DNA of 64,000 nucleotides from JAENWD01 sp963796915. Lineage in GTDB: Bacteria; Acidobacteriota; Vicinamibacteria; Vicinamibacterales; JAENWD01. Position numbers and translations under genes: made by a program. This document shows, in pieces, positions 55,753-64,000 of the stretch. The stretch's first letter is position 1, and each line of letters starts with the position of its first letter. The notes beneath the pieces were generated by a model. The model did no database searches. It saw only the letters and a list, made by a program, of their open reading frames with translations, and was not told where the DNA came from. Location: assembly GCA_963796915.1 (NCBI GenBank), contig CAWCNI010000004.1, forward strand, positions 1,240,001-1,304,000. The letters run 5' to 3'.

Positions 55753-57525
55753 ATGGCCGCTTCTTCACAGTCTTCCAGCGCGTCTGATCGCGACCTCACC
55801 TCAATCGCGGAAGCCCGGGCCCTGGCCAGGCGCGCAAAAATCGCGCAAGCGGCCCTCGGCGAACTGACTCAGGACCAGATCGATCGCATCGTCGACGCCA
55901 TGGCCGCCGCCGCAACGCGGGACGCGGAGCCGCTGGCCCGGCTGGCTGTGGAAGAAACCGGCTTCGGCGTCGTCGCCGACAAGGTCCAGAAGAACCTCTT
56001 CGCGTCGCAGCGGGTCTACGAGTTCATCCGGCCGATGAAGACTGTCGGCGTCGTGAACAGACTCGAGGACCGCAAGGTCGTTGAAATCGCCGAGCCCTTC
56101 GGCGTCGTTGCCGCGATCGTCCCGTCCACGAACCCGACATCGACCGCGATCTACAAGATCCTGATTGCGATCAAGGCGCGTTGCGCGATCGTGCTCAGCC
56201 CGCATCCGTCGGCGGCGAAGTGCATTACCCGGGTCGCCGAGACCATGGCGGCCGCCGCCCGCTCAGCGGGCGCGCCGGACGGCGCGATCGGATGGCTGAC
56301 GACGGTGACGCTGGAGGGGACGCAGGAGCTGATGAAGCAACGCGAGGTCGCGGTGATTCTCGCGACCGGCGGCCTGGGGCTGGTGCGTGCGGCGTACAGC
56401 GCGGGCAAGCCCGCGTACGGCGTTGGCCCCGGCAACGCGCCTTGCTACATCGAGAGCTCAGCCGACCTGGCGAAGGCGGCGTCGGACATCCTCCTCGGCA
56501 AGTGCTTCGACAACGGCGTGCTCTGCTCGTCGCCGAACTCCGTGGTCGTGGACGCGTCAGTCGCCGAAGAAGTGCGGCGGCAGTTCGAGAGCAGGGGCGG
56601 CTACTTCCTCAAGCCCGCCGAAGCGGACGCGGTGGCGAAGGTGTTAATCGGTCCGAACCGGTTGCCGAATCCCTCACTGGTCGGCAAGTCCGCCGATGTC
56701 ATCGCGAAGGCCGCCGGCATCGCGCCGCCCGCCGGGACACGCGCGCTCATCGCCGTCCTGAATGGCGTGGGCCGCGACTACCCGCTCTCGATCGAAAAGC
56801 TCTGCCCCGTCCTGTCCTACTACGTGGTGCAGGACTGGCGTGAAGGGTGCGAGCGCTGCAAGGAGATTCTCCGCTACGGCGGAATGGGGCACACGATGTC
56901 GATCCATTCCAGGAACGAGGCCGTGATCCTGGAGTTCGGGCTGCACAAGCCCGCCTTCCGCATTTGCGTCAACACGCCGACGACTCACGGGTCCATCGGC
57001 CTGACGACCGGGCTCGACCCGGCGATGACGCTGGGGTGCGGCGGCTTCGGGGGCAACATCACGTCCGACAACATCTCGCCGAAGCACTTGCTGAACATCA
57101 AGCGGCTGGCGTACGAGTTGCGCCCCGCCACGTCAAATGCCGCGCCGCAAGCCGCGACGACGAGGATTACGGACACGGCGACGTCGACTGGCGGCCAGCA
57201 ACAGGCGCCGCGCGTGCCGCAGGCGCCGCCTACGGCTTCCGGGATCACAACCGACCAGCTCTCGCGCCGCGTCGACCAGTTCCTGAAGACCCGCGGCTTC
57301 GGGTCGCCGCCGGCGGCCCAGACTTCAGCACGGCCAGCCAGCCCGGCAGCCGCTCCTGCTGCCCCACCAGCGCAGCCGGCCGCCTTCGTGTGCGAAGACG
57401 ACGTACGGGAGGCGTTGCGGGCAGGACGACGCATTACCGTGTCGGACCGGACGATCATCACGCCTGCCGCGCGGGATCTCGGCGAAGCGCAGGCGGTTTT
57501 TGCCTACCCGGGGATGGTGCAATAA
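55753..57525 (+). CDS. CoA-acylating aldehyde dehydrogenase, BMC type (EutE/PduP-like), with C-terminal tail
   Basis: 590 residues. The aldehyde dehydrogenase domain (about 20-455) converts an aldehyde, NAD+ and CoA to acyl-CoA: cofactor region PFGVVAAIVPSTNPTSTAIYK, GPGNAPCYIE and the catalytic cysteine in NGVLCSSPNSV (about Cys258). The last 135 residues are extra: Ala/Pro/Gln-rich linkers, an amphipathic helix ITTDQLSRRVDQFLKTRGF that looks like an encapsulation peptide, and a final module AAFVCEDDVREALRAGRRITVSDRTIITPAARDLGE. That last module resembles the short N-terminal motif of EutQ/EutT-like proteins. Pairing with BMC-H shows it is a cargo enzyme. The aldehyde cannot be named. Confidence 0.9.
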   Translation: MAASSQSSSASDRDLTSIAEARALARRAKIAQAALGELTQDQIDRIVDAMAAAATRDAEPLARLAVEETGFGVVADKVQKNLFASQRVYEFIRPMKTVGVVNRLEDRKVVEIAEPFGVVAAIVPSTNPTSTAIYKILIAIKARCAIVLSPHPSAAKCITRVAETMAAAARSAGAPDGAIGWLTTVTLEGTQELMKQREVAVILATGGLGLVRAAYSAGKPAYGVGPGNAPCYIESSADLAKAASDILLGKCFDNGVLCSSPNSVVVDASVAEEVRRQFESRGGYFLKPAEADAVAKVLIGPNRLPNPSLVGKSADVIAKAAGIAPPAGTRALIAVLNGVGRDYPLSIEKLCPVLSYYVVQDWREGCERCKEILRYGGMGHTMSIHSRNEAVILEFGLHKPAFRICVNTPTTHGSIGLTTGLDPAMTLGCGGFGGNITSDNISPKHLLNIKRLAYELRPATSNAAPQAATTRITDTATSTGGQQQAPRVPQAPPTASGITTDQLSRRVDQFLKTRGFGSPPAAQTSARPASPAAAPAAPPAQPAAFVCEDDVREALRAGRRITVSDRTIITPAARDLGEAQAVFAYPGMVQ

Positions 57526-57874
57526 CGCCTCACCGGATCCGTACTTCTATCTGATGCCATTCGACTTACAGGTCTTGACCGACTTTTGCCCGGCGTGCTA
57601 GGTTGGCTCGGCAGCACCTGCCCCAGCTACGGTAGCGGCCTCGAAGCGTCGAGAAATAAGAGAGACAGACAGGGAGCCCCCACAGGGGGGCGACCACGAC
57701 AGGCTGGCGGAGCACCGACGAAAGACTGGTTCCCGTCAGGCAATTCAGTCCGTCGCCGGCACCCAAGTGCCGGAGGCAGCCACCAACTCGTCGGTTTTGG
57801 GCCGGTTCTGCGCACGTTGGTCCCGATCCTCGATGGGTGGCACGGCTCGTGCGGAGCCTTTCGCGGAGCGCCCA
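57526..57874 (+). other. Long 5' leader region of mltD
   Basis: 349 bases with no supported gene between the aldehyde dehydrogenase and mltD. A candidate promoter lies at 57575-57604, leaving about 264 bases of untranslated leader. It can form several hairpins: CCCCC-ACA-GGGGG near 57680-57692 and a 7-bp CCGGCAC/GTGCCGG stem at 57756-57773, among others. Cell-wall hydrolase genes are often controlled by leader RNAs such as c-di-AMP riboswitches. I looked for that consensus (GGGGGA, GGGGTGAA, CTAACC) and did not find it. Confidence 0.4.
57575..57604 (+). promoter_or_regulatory. Candidate promoter of mltD
   Basis: TTGACC (57575-57580), 18-base spacer, TAGGTT (57599-57604). The -35 box is good, the -10 weak. 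The start would be near 57611. Confidence 0.4.
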
Positions 57875-59626
57875 ATGGTGAAGTTCTCCTGGCTGCCGAG
57901 GCTGGCGGCCGTTAGTCTGGGATGTGTGGTGGCCGGCTGCGGCTCGTCGCGGCCAGCCCAGGTGCGGACTGCGCCTATCCCGGTGCCACCGGCTCCAACG
58001 GTGGTCGCCGCGCAGCCCGTCTCGAAGCCTGCCGCCCCTCCCGTTCAGGCCGACGCCATTCAGGCGTTGATTGACGACTCACAACGCATCTACGAAGCCG
58101 GGAAGCGCGAGCTCGACCTCGGTCACCTGGACAAGGCTCGCGTCGAATTCAACCGCGCCATCGATCTCCTGTTGAACGCGCCGGGCGGCGCCCGCACCGA
58201 GCCGCGGCTGCGCGCGCAGTTCGACAAGCTGGTCGATCGCATCAGCGCGCTCGAAGTCGCTGCGCTCGCGACGGGTGACGGCTTCACCGAGAAACCCACC
58301 GAGCCGGCGTCGATCGATCAACTGCTCGCCCTCTCTGACACCACGACTGCCGCGGCCCCGACGCCGACGGTCGCGGCCACCGTCGAAACAGACCTCGCGC
58401 AAACCGCACACGACATTCCGATCCCGCAGAACGACAAGGTGCTGGCGTACGTCGAGCTGTTCCAGGGTCGCCTGCGCAGCTACATGCAGGAGGGGCTGGA
58501 ACGCGGCAGCCAGTACCTGCCGATGATCCAGAGCGTCTTCCGCGCCGAGGGCCTGCCGCTCGACCTGGCCTACGTGCCGCTGGTCGAGAGTGCGTTCAAG
58601 CCCAACGCGCTGTCGCGCAAGAGCGCGCGCGGCGTGTGGCAGTTCGTGCACGCGACAGCCGTCGAGAACGGGTTGCGCCACGACTGGTATATCGACGAGC
58701 GCTCCGACCCCGAGAAGGCCACCCACGCGGCGGCGAAATATCTGAAGACACTGAACCGCATTTTCGATGGCGACTGGCACCTCGCGCTGGCGTCGTACAA
58801 CGGCGGCCCCGGCCGCGTGCAGCGCGCGATGAAGCGCAGCGGCCGCGACGACTTCTGGGCGCTCAGCGCCGGCAACCGGATCCTGCCGCGCGAGACGCGT
58901 GAGTACGTGCCGATGATCCTGGCCGCCATGGTGATCGCGCGGAGTCCCGCTCAATATGGATTCCAGCTGGCCACGTCGACCGCGCAGACGCACGAGACCG
59001 TCAAGGTGGTGGGCGCGCTCGACCTGCGCCGCGTGGCCGAATGGACGGGCACGCCGGTTGACGAAATCGAACGACTGAATCCGGAGTTGCGCCGGTGGAC
59101 CACGCCGGTGCGCGGCGCGACCTACGAGCTCAAGGTGCCCGTGGGCACGGCGACGGGGTTGCAGCAGCGCATCGATGCGGCGCCGGAAGCCGACCGCGTC
59201 GCGCTGAACTGGCACACGGTCCGCCCTGGCGAAACGCTCGTGACGATCTCGCGCAAACTGCGCGTGAGCCGTTCGGATCTGGCGGAAGCGAACTATCTGA
59301 CCGTGAAGTCGCGCGTGCATACCGGCGAGAAGCTGATCATTCCTCGCCCGCCGGCGGCGCTGATGGCGTCGCAGCCAGACAGGCCGACGCCCACCGTCGA
59401 ATCGCGGCCCCCGGTGGAGCGCGCATCGATTGTCAGCACCGCGCCCACGACCGACGAGCCCGACGTGGTGCGTCGCGTCTATCGCGTCCGGCGCGGCGAC
59501 ACCCTTGCCTCGATCGCCAGGACGTTCGCGATCAACGTCTCGTCGATCAAGCAGTGGAACCGGCTGCGCACCAATGTCATCAACGCCGGGCAGCGACTGA
59601 CCCTCTACACGCCGTCCGAGCGGTAG
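57875..59626 (+). CDS. mltD: Membrane-bound lytic murein transglycosylase D with LysM repeats
   Basis: 583 residues. A lipoprotein signal peptide ends VVAGC (Cys22). A region of unknown fold precedes the SLT domain with catalytic glutamate in PLVESAFKPNALSRKSARGVWQFV and LALASYNGGPGRVQRAM. Two LysM peptidoglycan-binding motifs follow (HTVRPGETLVTISRKLRVSRSDLAEANYL and YRVRRGDTLASIARTFAINVSSIKQWNRL). The frame is open from 57767, but the ATG at 57875 has GGAG six bases upstream and gives a correct lipobox position. It has a long untranslated leader. Confidence 0.92.
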   Translation: MVKFSWLPRLAAVSLGCVVAGCGSSRPAQVRTAPIPVPPAPTVVAAQPVSKPAAPPVQADAIQALIDDSQRIYEAGKRELDLGHLDKARVEFNRAIDLLLNAPGGARTEPRLRAQFDKLVDRISALEVAALATGDGFTEKPTEPASIDQLLALSDTTTAAAPTPTVAATVETDLAQTAHDIPIPQNDKVLAYVELFQGRLRSYMQEGLERGSQYLPMIQSVFRAEGLPLDLAYVPLVESAFKPNALSRKSARGVWQFVHATAVENGLRHDWYIDERSDPEKATHAAAKYLKTLNRIFDGDWHLALASYNGGPGRVQRAMKRSGRDDFWALSAGNRILPRETREYVPMILAAMVIARSPAQYGFQLATSTAQTHETVKVVGALDLRRVAEWTGTPVDEIERLNPELRRWTTPVRGATYELKVPVGTATGLQQRIDAAPEADRVALNWHTVRPGETLVTISRKLRVSRSDLAEANYLTVKSRVHTGEKLIIPRPPAALMASQPDRPTPTVESRPPVERASIVSTAPTTDEPDVVRRVYRVRRGDTLASIARTFAINVSSIKQWNRLRTNVINAGQRLTLYTPSER

Positions 59627-59641
59627 CACACGCCTCCCCCG

Positions 59642-59660
59642 CCGCGGCGACGCGCCGCGG
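59642..59660 (+). terminator. Hairpin after mltD
   Basis: CCGCGGCG, ACG loop, CGCCGCGG: a perfect 8-bp GC stem 15 bases after the mltD stop, without a U-tract. It is a probable transcription end or RNA-stabilising hairpin. The remaining bases up to 59807 hold nothing else I can assign. Confidence 0.45.
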
Positions 59661-59807
59661 TGCACCCGCTCGCACGCCTCGCGAAATCGACGTCTCCCGG
59701 CGCGGTCACGCGCGGCAATTCCTGCCGACGTCTGCGATCAATCGACGGAATTCAGGCGACTTCCCGTCCGCCGCTGCAGTGCGACGCTCCTTGCAGCCGC
59801 ATGACGC

Positions 59808-61319
59808 GTGCTCTCGTCTCTGCGTACGGCGGCGGTCTTCGGTGTGGAGGCAGTGCCGGTCTCGGTCGAGGTGGATGTCTCGTTCGGGTTGCCGGCACTG
59901 GTCATGGTCGGCCTGCCGGATGCCGCGGTGCGGGAGAGCAGAGACCGCGTGCGCGCCGCGATCCGGAACTCCGGCTTCGATTTCCCTCAGCAGCGCGTGA
60001 CGGTGAACCTGGCTCCGGCGGACGTCCGCAAGGCGGGCACGTCGTTCGACCTGCCAATCGCCCTCGGGGTCCTCGCAGCGACCGGCGTGCTGCACGCACG
60101 CGCCATCCCAGATCTCCTCGTCGTCGGCGAGCTCTCGCTCGACGGGTCGATGCAACCGACGCGCGGAGTACTCGCTGTCGCGGCCGGCGCCTTGCGCGAC
60201 GGCATCCGGCGCCTGCTGCTCCCCGCCGTCAACGCCGGCGAAGCCTCGATCGTGGAAGGGTTGGGCCTGCTGCCCGTTGACAGCCTGCAGGAGGCCGTCG
60301 CCGTCCTGAATGCCGAGCAGCCGCCGCGACCAGTGACCCGCCCTCCTCCGTCTGTTGTCGCCGACCCGGGCGGCGATCTCGCCGACGTCCACGGACAACT
60401 GCTGGCGCGCCGGGCGCTCGAGCTGACGGCTGCCGGAGGACACAACCTCCTGCTCATCGGTCCGCCGGGCACCGGAAAGACGATGCTTGCCCGGCGATTG
60501 CCGGGACTGCTGCCGCCGATGAGTCTGGCGGAGGCGCTGGAGGTGACCACCGTGCACTCGGTCGCGGGCCTGCTACCCCGCGGCGCCGGCCTGCTGACGT
60601 GCCGTCCGTTTCGCTCGCCGCATCACAGCATCTCCGACGCCGCGCTTGCTGGTGGCGGCTCGACTCCGCGGCCGGGCGAGATCAGCCTCGCCCATCACGG
60701 CGTGCTGTTTCTCGACGAGGTGCCGGAGTTCTCGCGGCGCGCGCTGGAGGTCCTGCGGCAACCGCTCGAGCACGGCGCCATCGCGATCGCGCGCGCCAGC
60801 CGGTCGGCGATCTTCCCCGCCCAGTTCATGCTCGCCGCCGCCATGAACCCCTGTCCCTGCGGCTACCACGGCGACCCGCACCGCGCGTGTCGGTGCACGC
60901 CAGGTCAGGTCGAGCGCTACGTTCAGCGACTGTCCGGCCCGCTGCGGGACCGCATTGACCTCGTCGTGCCGGTCGCTGCCGTGCCGGCCTGCCAGCTTGA
61001 AGCCGGGGCCGAAGGCGAGGCGACGGCGGTCGTCCGCGCCCGGGTTGTAGCGGCCCGCATGCGGCAGGTCAGCCGGCAAGGTGAGCGCGCCAACGGCCGG
61101 CTCGAACCGGCACTTCTCCGCAGCTCCGCGGTGGCGATCACCCGGGACGCCCGGCGACTGGCTGCCCGGGCTGCCGAGCGCCTCAGGCTCAGCGCGCGCG
61201 GCTTTCACCGGCTGCTGCGGCTCGCTCGCACGGTGGCGGACCTGGCAGCCAGCGATGCCGTAGAGGCCAGCCACGTGGCGGAGGCGCTCCAATTCAGGGC
61301 GGAAAACGGCGGCCCCTGA
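59808..61319 (+). CDS. comM: YifB/ComM-family Mg-chelatase-like AAA+ ATPase
   Basis: 503 residues. The N-terminal ChlI domain (about 1-165) has VEVDVSFGLPALVMVGLPDAAVRESRDRVRAAI and VNLAPADVRKAG. The AAA+ core shows Walker A GPPGTGKTMLARRLPG, RPFRSPHHSISDAAL, Walker B GVLFLDEVPEFSRRALE and the zinc-like NPCPCGY. A C-terminal Mg_chelatase_C domain ends in ARTVADLAASDAVEASHVAEAL. ComM is a branch-migration helicase in natural transformation. It starts with GTG. Confidence 0.92.
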   Translation: MLSSLRTAAVFGVEAVPVSVEVDVSFGLPALVMVGLPDAAVRESRDRVRAAIRNSGFDFPQQRVTVNLAPADVRKAGTSFDLPIALGVLAATGVLHARAIPDLLVVGELSLDGSMQPTRGVLAVAAGALRDGIRRLLLPAVNAGEASIVEGLGLLPVDSLQEAVAVLNAEQPPRPVTRPPPSVVADPGGDLADVHGQLLARRALELTAAGGHNLLLIGPPGTGKTMLARRLPGLLPPMSLAEALEVTTVHSVAGLLPRGAGLLTCRPFRSPHHSISDAALAGGGSTPRPGEISLAHHGVLFLDEVPEFSRRALEVLRQPLEHGAIAIARASRSAIFPAQFMLAAAMNPCPCGYHGDPHRACRCTPGQVERYVQRLSGPLRDRIDLVVPVAAVPACQLEAGAEGEATAVVRARVVAARMRQVSRQGERANGRLEPALLRSSAVAITRDARRLAARAAERLRLSARGFHRLLRLARTVADLAASDAVEASHVAEALQFRAENGGP

Positions 61320-61321
61320 AT

Positions 61322-61343
61322 ATTCGCCTGATGTTCGCCTGAC
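61322..61343. repeat. Tandem 11-base direct repeat upstream of the M23 peptidase gene
   Basis: TTCGCCTGA occurs at 61323-61331 and again at 61334-61342, exactly one helical turn apart, directly after the comM stop. TACAGT at 61379-61384 is a candidate -10 box for the downstream gene, with only a weak -35. The repeat would then lie about 40-60 bases upstream of the transcription start, where an activator could bind. Confidence 0.35.
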
Positions 61344-61435
61344 GAAATTGTGTGTTCCGGTCGAAACAACCCGTGTGTTACAGTCGCGGTTCTGCGGCTG
61401 TGCTAGCTCTTCCGTTCAGTCGCATCCAATTTTCA

Positions 61436-62344
61436 GTGCGTCACACTCGTCGTTACACGATCGTCATTGCGGATCGCCGCACAGGCGCGCACCGGCGCGT
61501 CGGGGTCCGCCTGCTCCCCGTCCTTGCTGGTATGGGGCTGCTGTTCGTGCTGCCCGTGCTCGTCGGCCTCGGCCTGCGCTGGAGCGCGGTGTCGGAGATC
61601 AACGACTTGCGCGCGACGGCTGAGCGGCTGGACCTGGAAAACCGGAACTTCCGCACCGCCACCGGCACGCTGACCAACGAGATCCAGTCGCTGCAGTCCG
61701 CAATCGGGGAAATCGGTGACAAGGCCGCGGTAGACAGCGCGACCGCGCGTGCGATGGACCACTTGCCCGCGATTGTGAAGTCGCGGGCCGCCGGCGGGCC
61801 CCGGACGACGGCGTCGCTGTTCACGCCGGTCCTGCGGACCCCGGAAGACACCTTCGGGGTGCTGCGCGACCTGCTCTACAACCTCGAAGGCCGCCTGCAG
61901 GTCGTCCAGTCGGACGTGGATCGCCGCCGGGCACTCGCCGCGGCCACCCCGTCGATCTGGCCGGCGCGCGGCTGGCTCACCGATTCCTTCGGCCGCCGGC
62001 GCGACCCGTTCACCGGCGAGACCGAGTACCACACCGGCCTCGACATCGCGGCCGACCGCGGCGAACCGGTCTACGCGACGGCCAATGGCAGCGTCGAGAC
62101 CGCCGGCCCGTCCGGCTCCTACGGCAACATGGTCGTGATCAATCACGGCTTCGGGATTTCGACCCGCTACGCGCACCTCGACAGCTTCCACGTCCACATG
62201 GGCGATCAGGTCCGCCGCGGCGACGTCGTGGGCTACGCGGGATCCACCGGCCGTGCAACCGGGGACCACGTGCACTACGAAGTCCTCGTCTACGGCCGCC
62301 AGCTGAACCCGCTGCAATTTCTCGTCAACGGCGCACACCCGTAA
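61436..62344 (+). CDS. M23-family metallopeptidase, membrane-anchored
   Basis: 302 residues. A short cytoplasmic start (RHTRRYTIVIADRRTGAHRRV) precedes one membrane helix (LLPVLAGMGLLFVLPVLVGLGL). A coiled coil follows (EINDLRATAERLDLENRNFRTATGTLTNEIQSLQ), then the LytM/M23 domain with zinc ligands in YHTGLDIAADRG and HVHYEVLVYG. It is either an endopeptidase or an EnvC-like activator; the conserved metal ligands favour an active enzyme. The frame opens at 61352, but the candidate promoter and the conserved start TRRYTIVIADR favour the GTG at 61436. Confidence 0.88.
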   Translation: MRHTRRYTIVIADRRTGAHRRVGVRLLPVLAGMGLLFVLPVLVGLGLRWSAVSEINDLRATAERLDLENRNFRTATGTLTNEIQSLQSAIGEIGDKAAVDSATARAMDHLPAIVKSRAAGGPRTTASLFTPVLRTPEDTFGVLRDLLYNLEGRLQVVQSDVDRRRALAAATPSIWPARGWLTDSFGRRRDPFTGETEYHTGLDIAADRGEPVYATANGSVETAGPSGSYGNMVVINHGFGISTRYAHLDSFHVHMGDQVRRGDVVGYAGSTGRATGDHVHYEVLVYGRQLNPLQFLVNGAHP

Positions 62345-62373
62345 TTCCGTCCGGCCCGCCGCGACCCCGTTCA

Positions 62374-62402
62374 TTGACCCACCCCGACCGGGCGGGTACA
62401 AT
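62374..62402 (+). promoter_or_regulatory. Promoter of secA
   Basis: TTGACC (62374-62379), 17-base spacer, TACAAT (62397-62402). A strong housekeeping promoter; start near 62409, 35 bases before the secA ATG. Confidence 0.75.
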
Positions 62403-62443
62403 CAATTGATATTCTTGCGGGTTGCGGCCCTCGTCCTTTTTTC

Positions 62444-64000
<1,557 letters not shown>

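Noticed and set aside
57526..57874. c-di-AMP (ydaO-type) riboswitch before mltD
   Set aside because: Context is right, but the conserved GGGGGA, GGGGTGAA and CTAACCTCGTAGGC blocks are absent, so I kept only an unassigned structured leader.

Overview
The window is high-GC, densely coded DNA from a Gram-negative (diderm) bacterium. It carries LPS-export genes (LptC/A, LptB, LptF/G), a full Tol-Pal set, a secretin-based pilus/secretion cluster, HPr kinase with a soluble PTS, and a bacterial microcompartment gene pair. This mix suits Acidobacteriota, perhaps a Vicinamibacteria-like lineage; that is an inference from gene content, and there is no rRNA gene here to test it. I see no tRNA, rRNA, CRISPR array, insertion sequence or prophage.

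Layout. 1-17.3 kb is one long plus-strand run: guaA (cut by the window edge), dnaE, accA, recJ, an LptC-LptA fusion, lptB, rpoN, hpf, hprK, rapZ, a mannose-type EIIA, HPr, EI and a small cupin. Many of these overlap as ATGA or GTGA. 17.3-22.8 kb is a minus-strand envelope operon, tolQ-tolR-tolA-tolB-pal-cpoB, followed by ssb. 22.9-28.2 kb (plus) holds recN, miaB, a bifunctional-nuclease-family gene and parAB. 28.2-28.9 kb is the largest gap, lying between convergent genes. 28.9-35.3 kb holds a GH57 glycosidase (minus), a fused LptF-LptG permease (plus) and a PHP-domain membrane-anchored protein (minus).

35.3-42.6 kb contains xerD and a Tat-exported asparaginase-family hydrolase (minus), then a cell-wall recycling group: murQ, nagB, a BadF-type amino-sugar kinase, a GHL10 glycosidase and a serine beta-lactamase-family hydrolase. 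42.6-53.7 kb is a type IV pilus/type II secretion hybrid on the minus strand (F/PilC, E/PilB, PilM, N, O, P, secretin, pseudopilins) with one divergent Ig/PKD lipoprotein. 53.7-55.3 kb has a lytic transglycosylase and an unknown lipoprotein. 55.4-57.5 kb is a two-gene microcompartment locus (one BMC-H shell protein and a CoA-acylating aldehyde dehydrogenase with a long C-terminal tail). 57.6-64 kb has mltD behind a long leader, comM, an M23 peptidase and the start of secA.

The dominant theme is the cell envelope: LPS transport, outer-membrane tethering, peptidoglycan cutting and recycling, and a trans-envelope machine. The soluble PTS with HprK, RapZ and sigma-54 has no sugar permease beside it and looks regulatory.

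Five conserved genes (dnaE, rapZ, cpoB, tolQ, lptFG) each carry a single net +1 frameshift while both halves stay well conserved. This is best explained by indel errors in the assembly, and those genes are annotated across the break.
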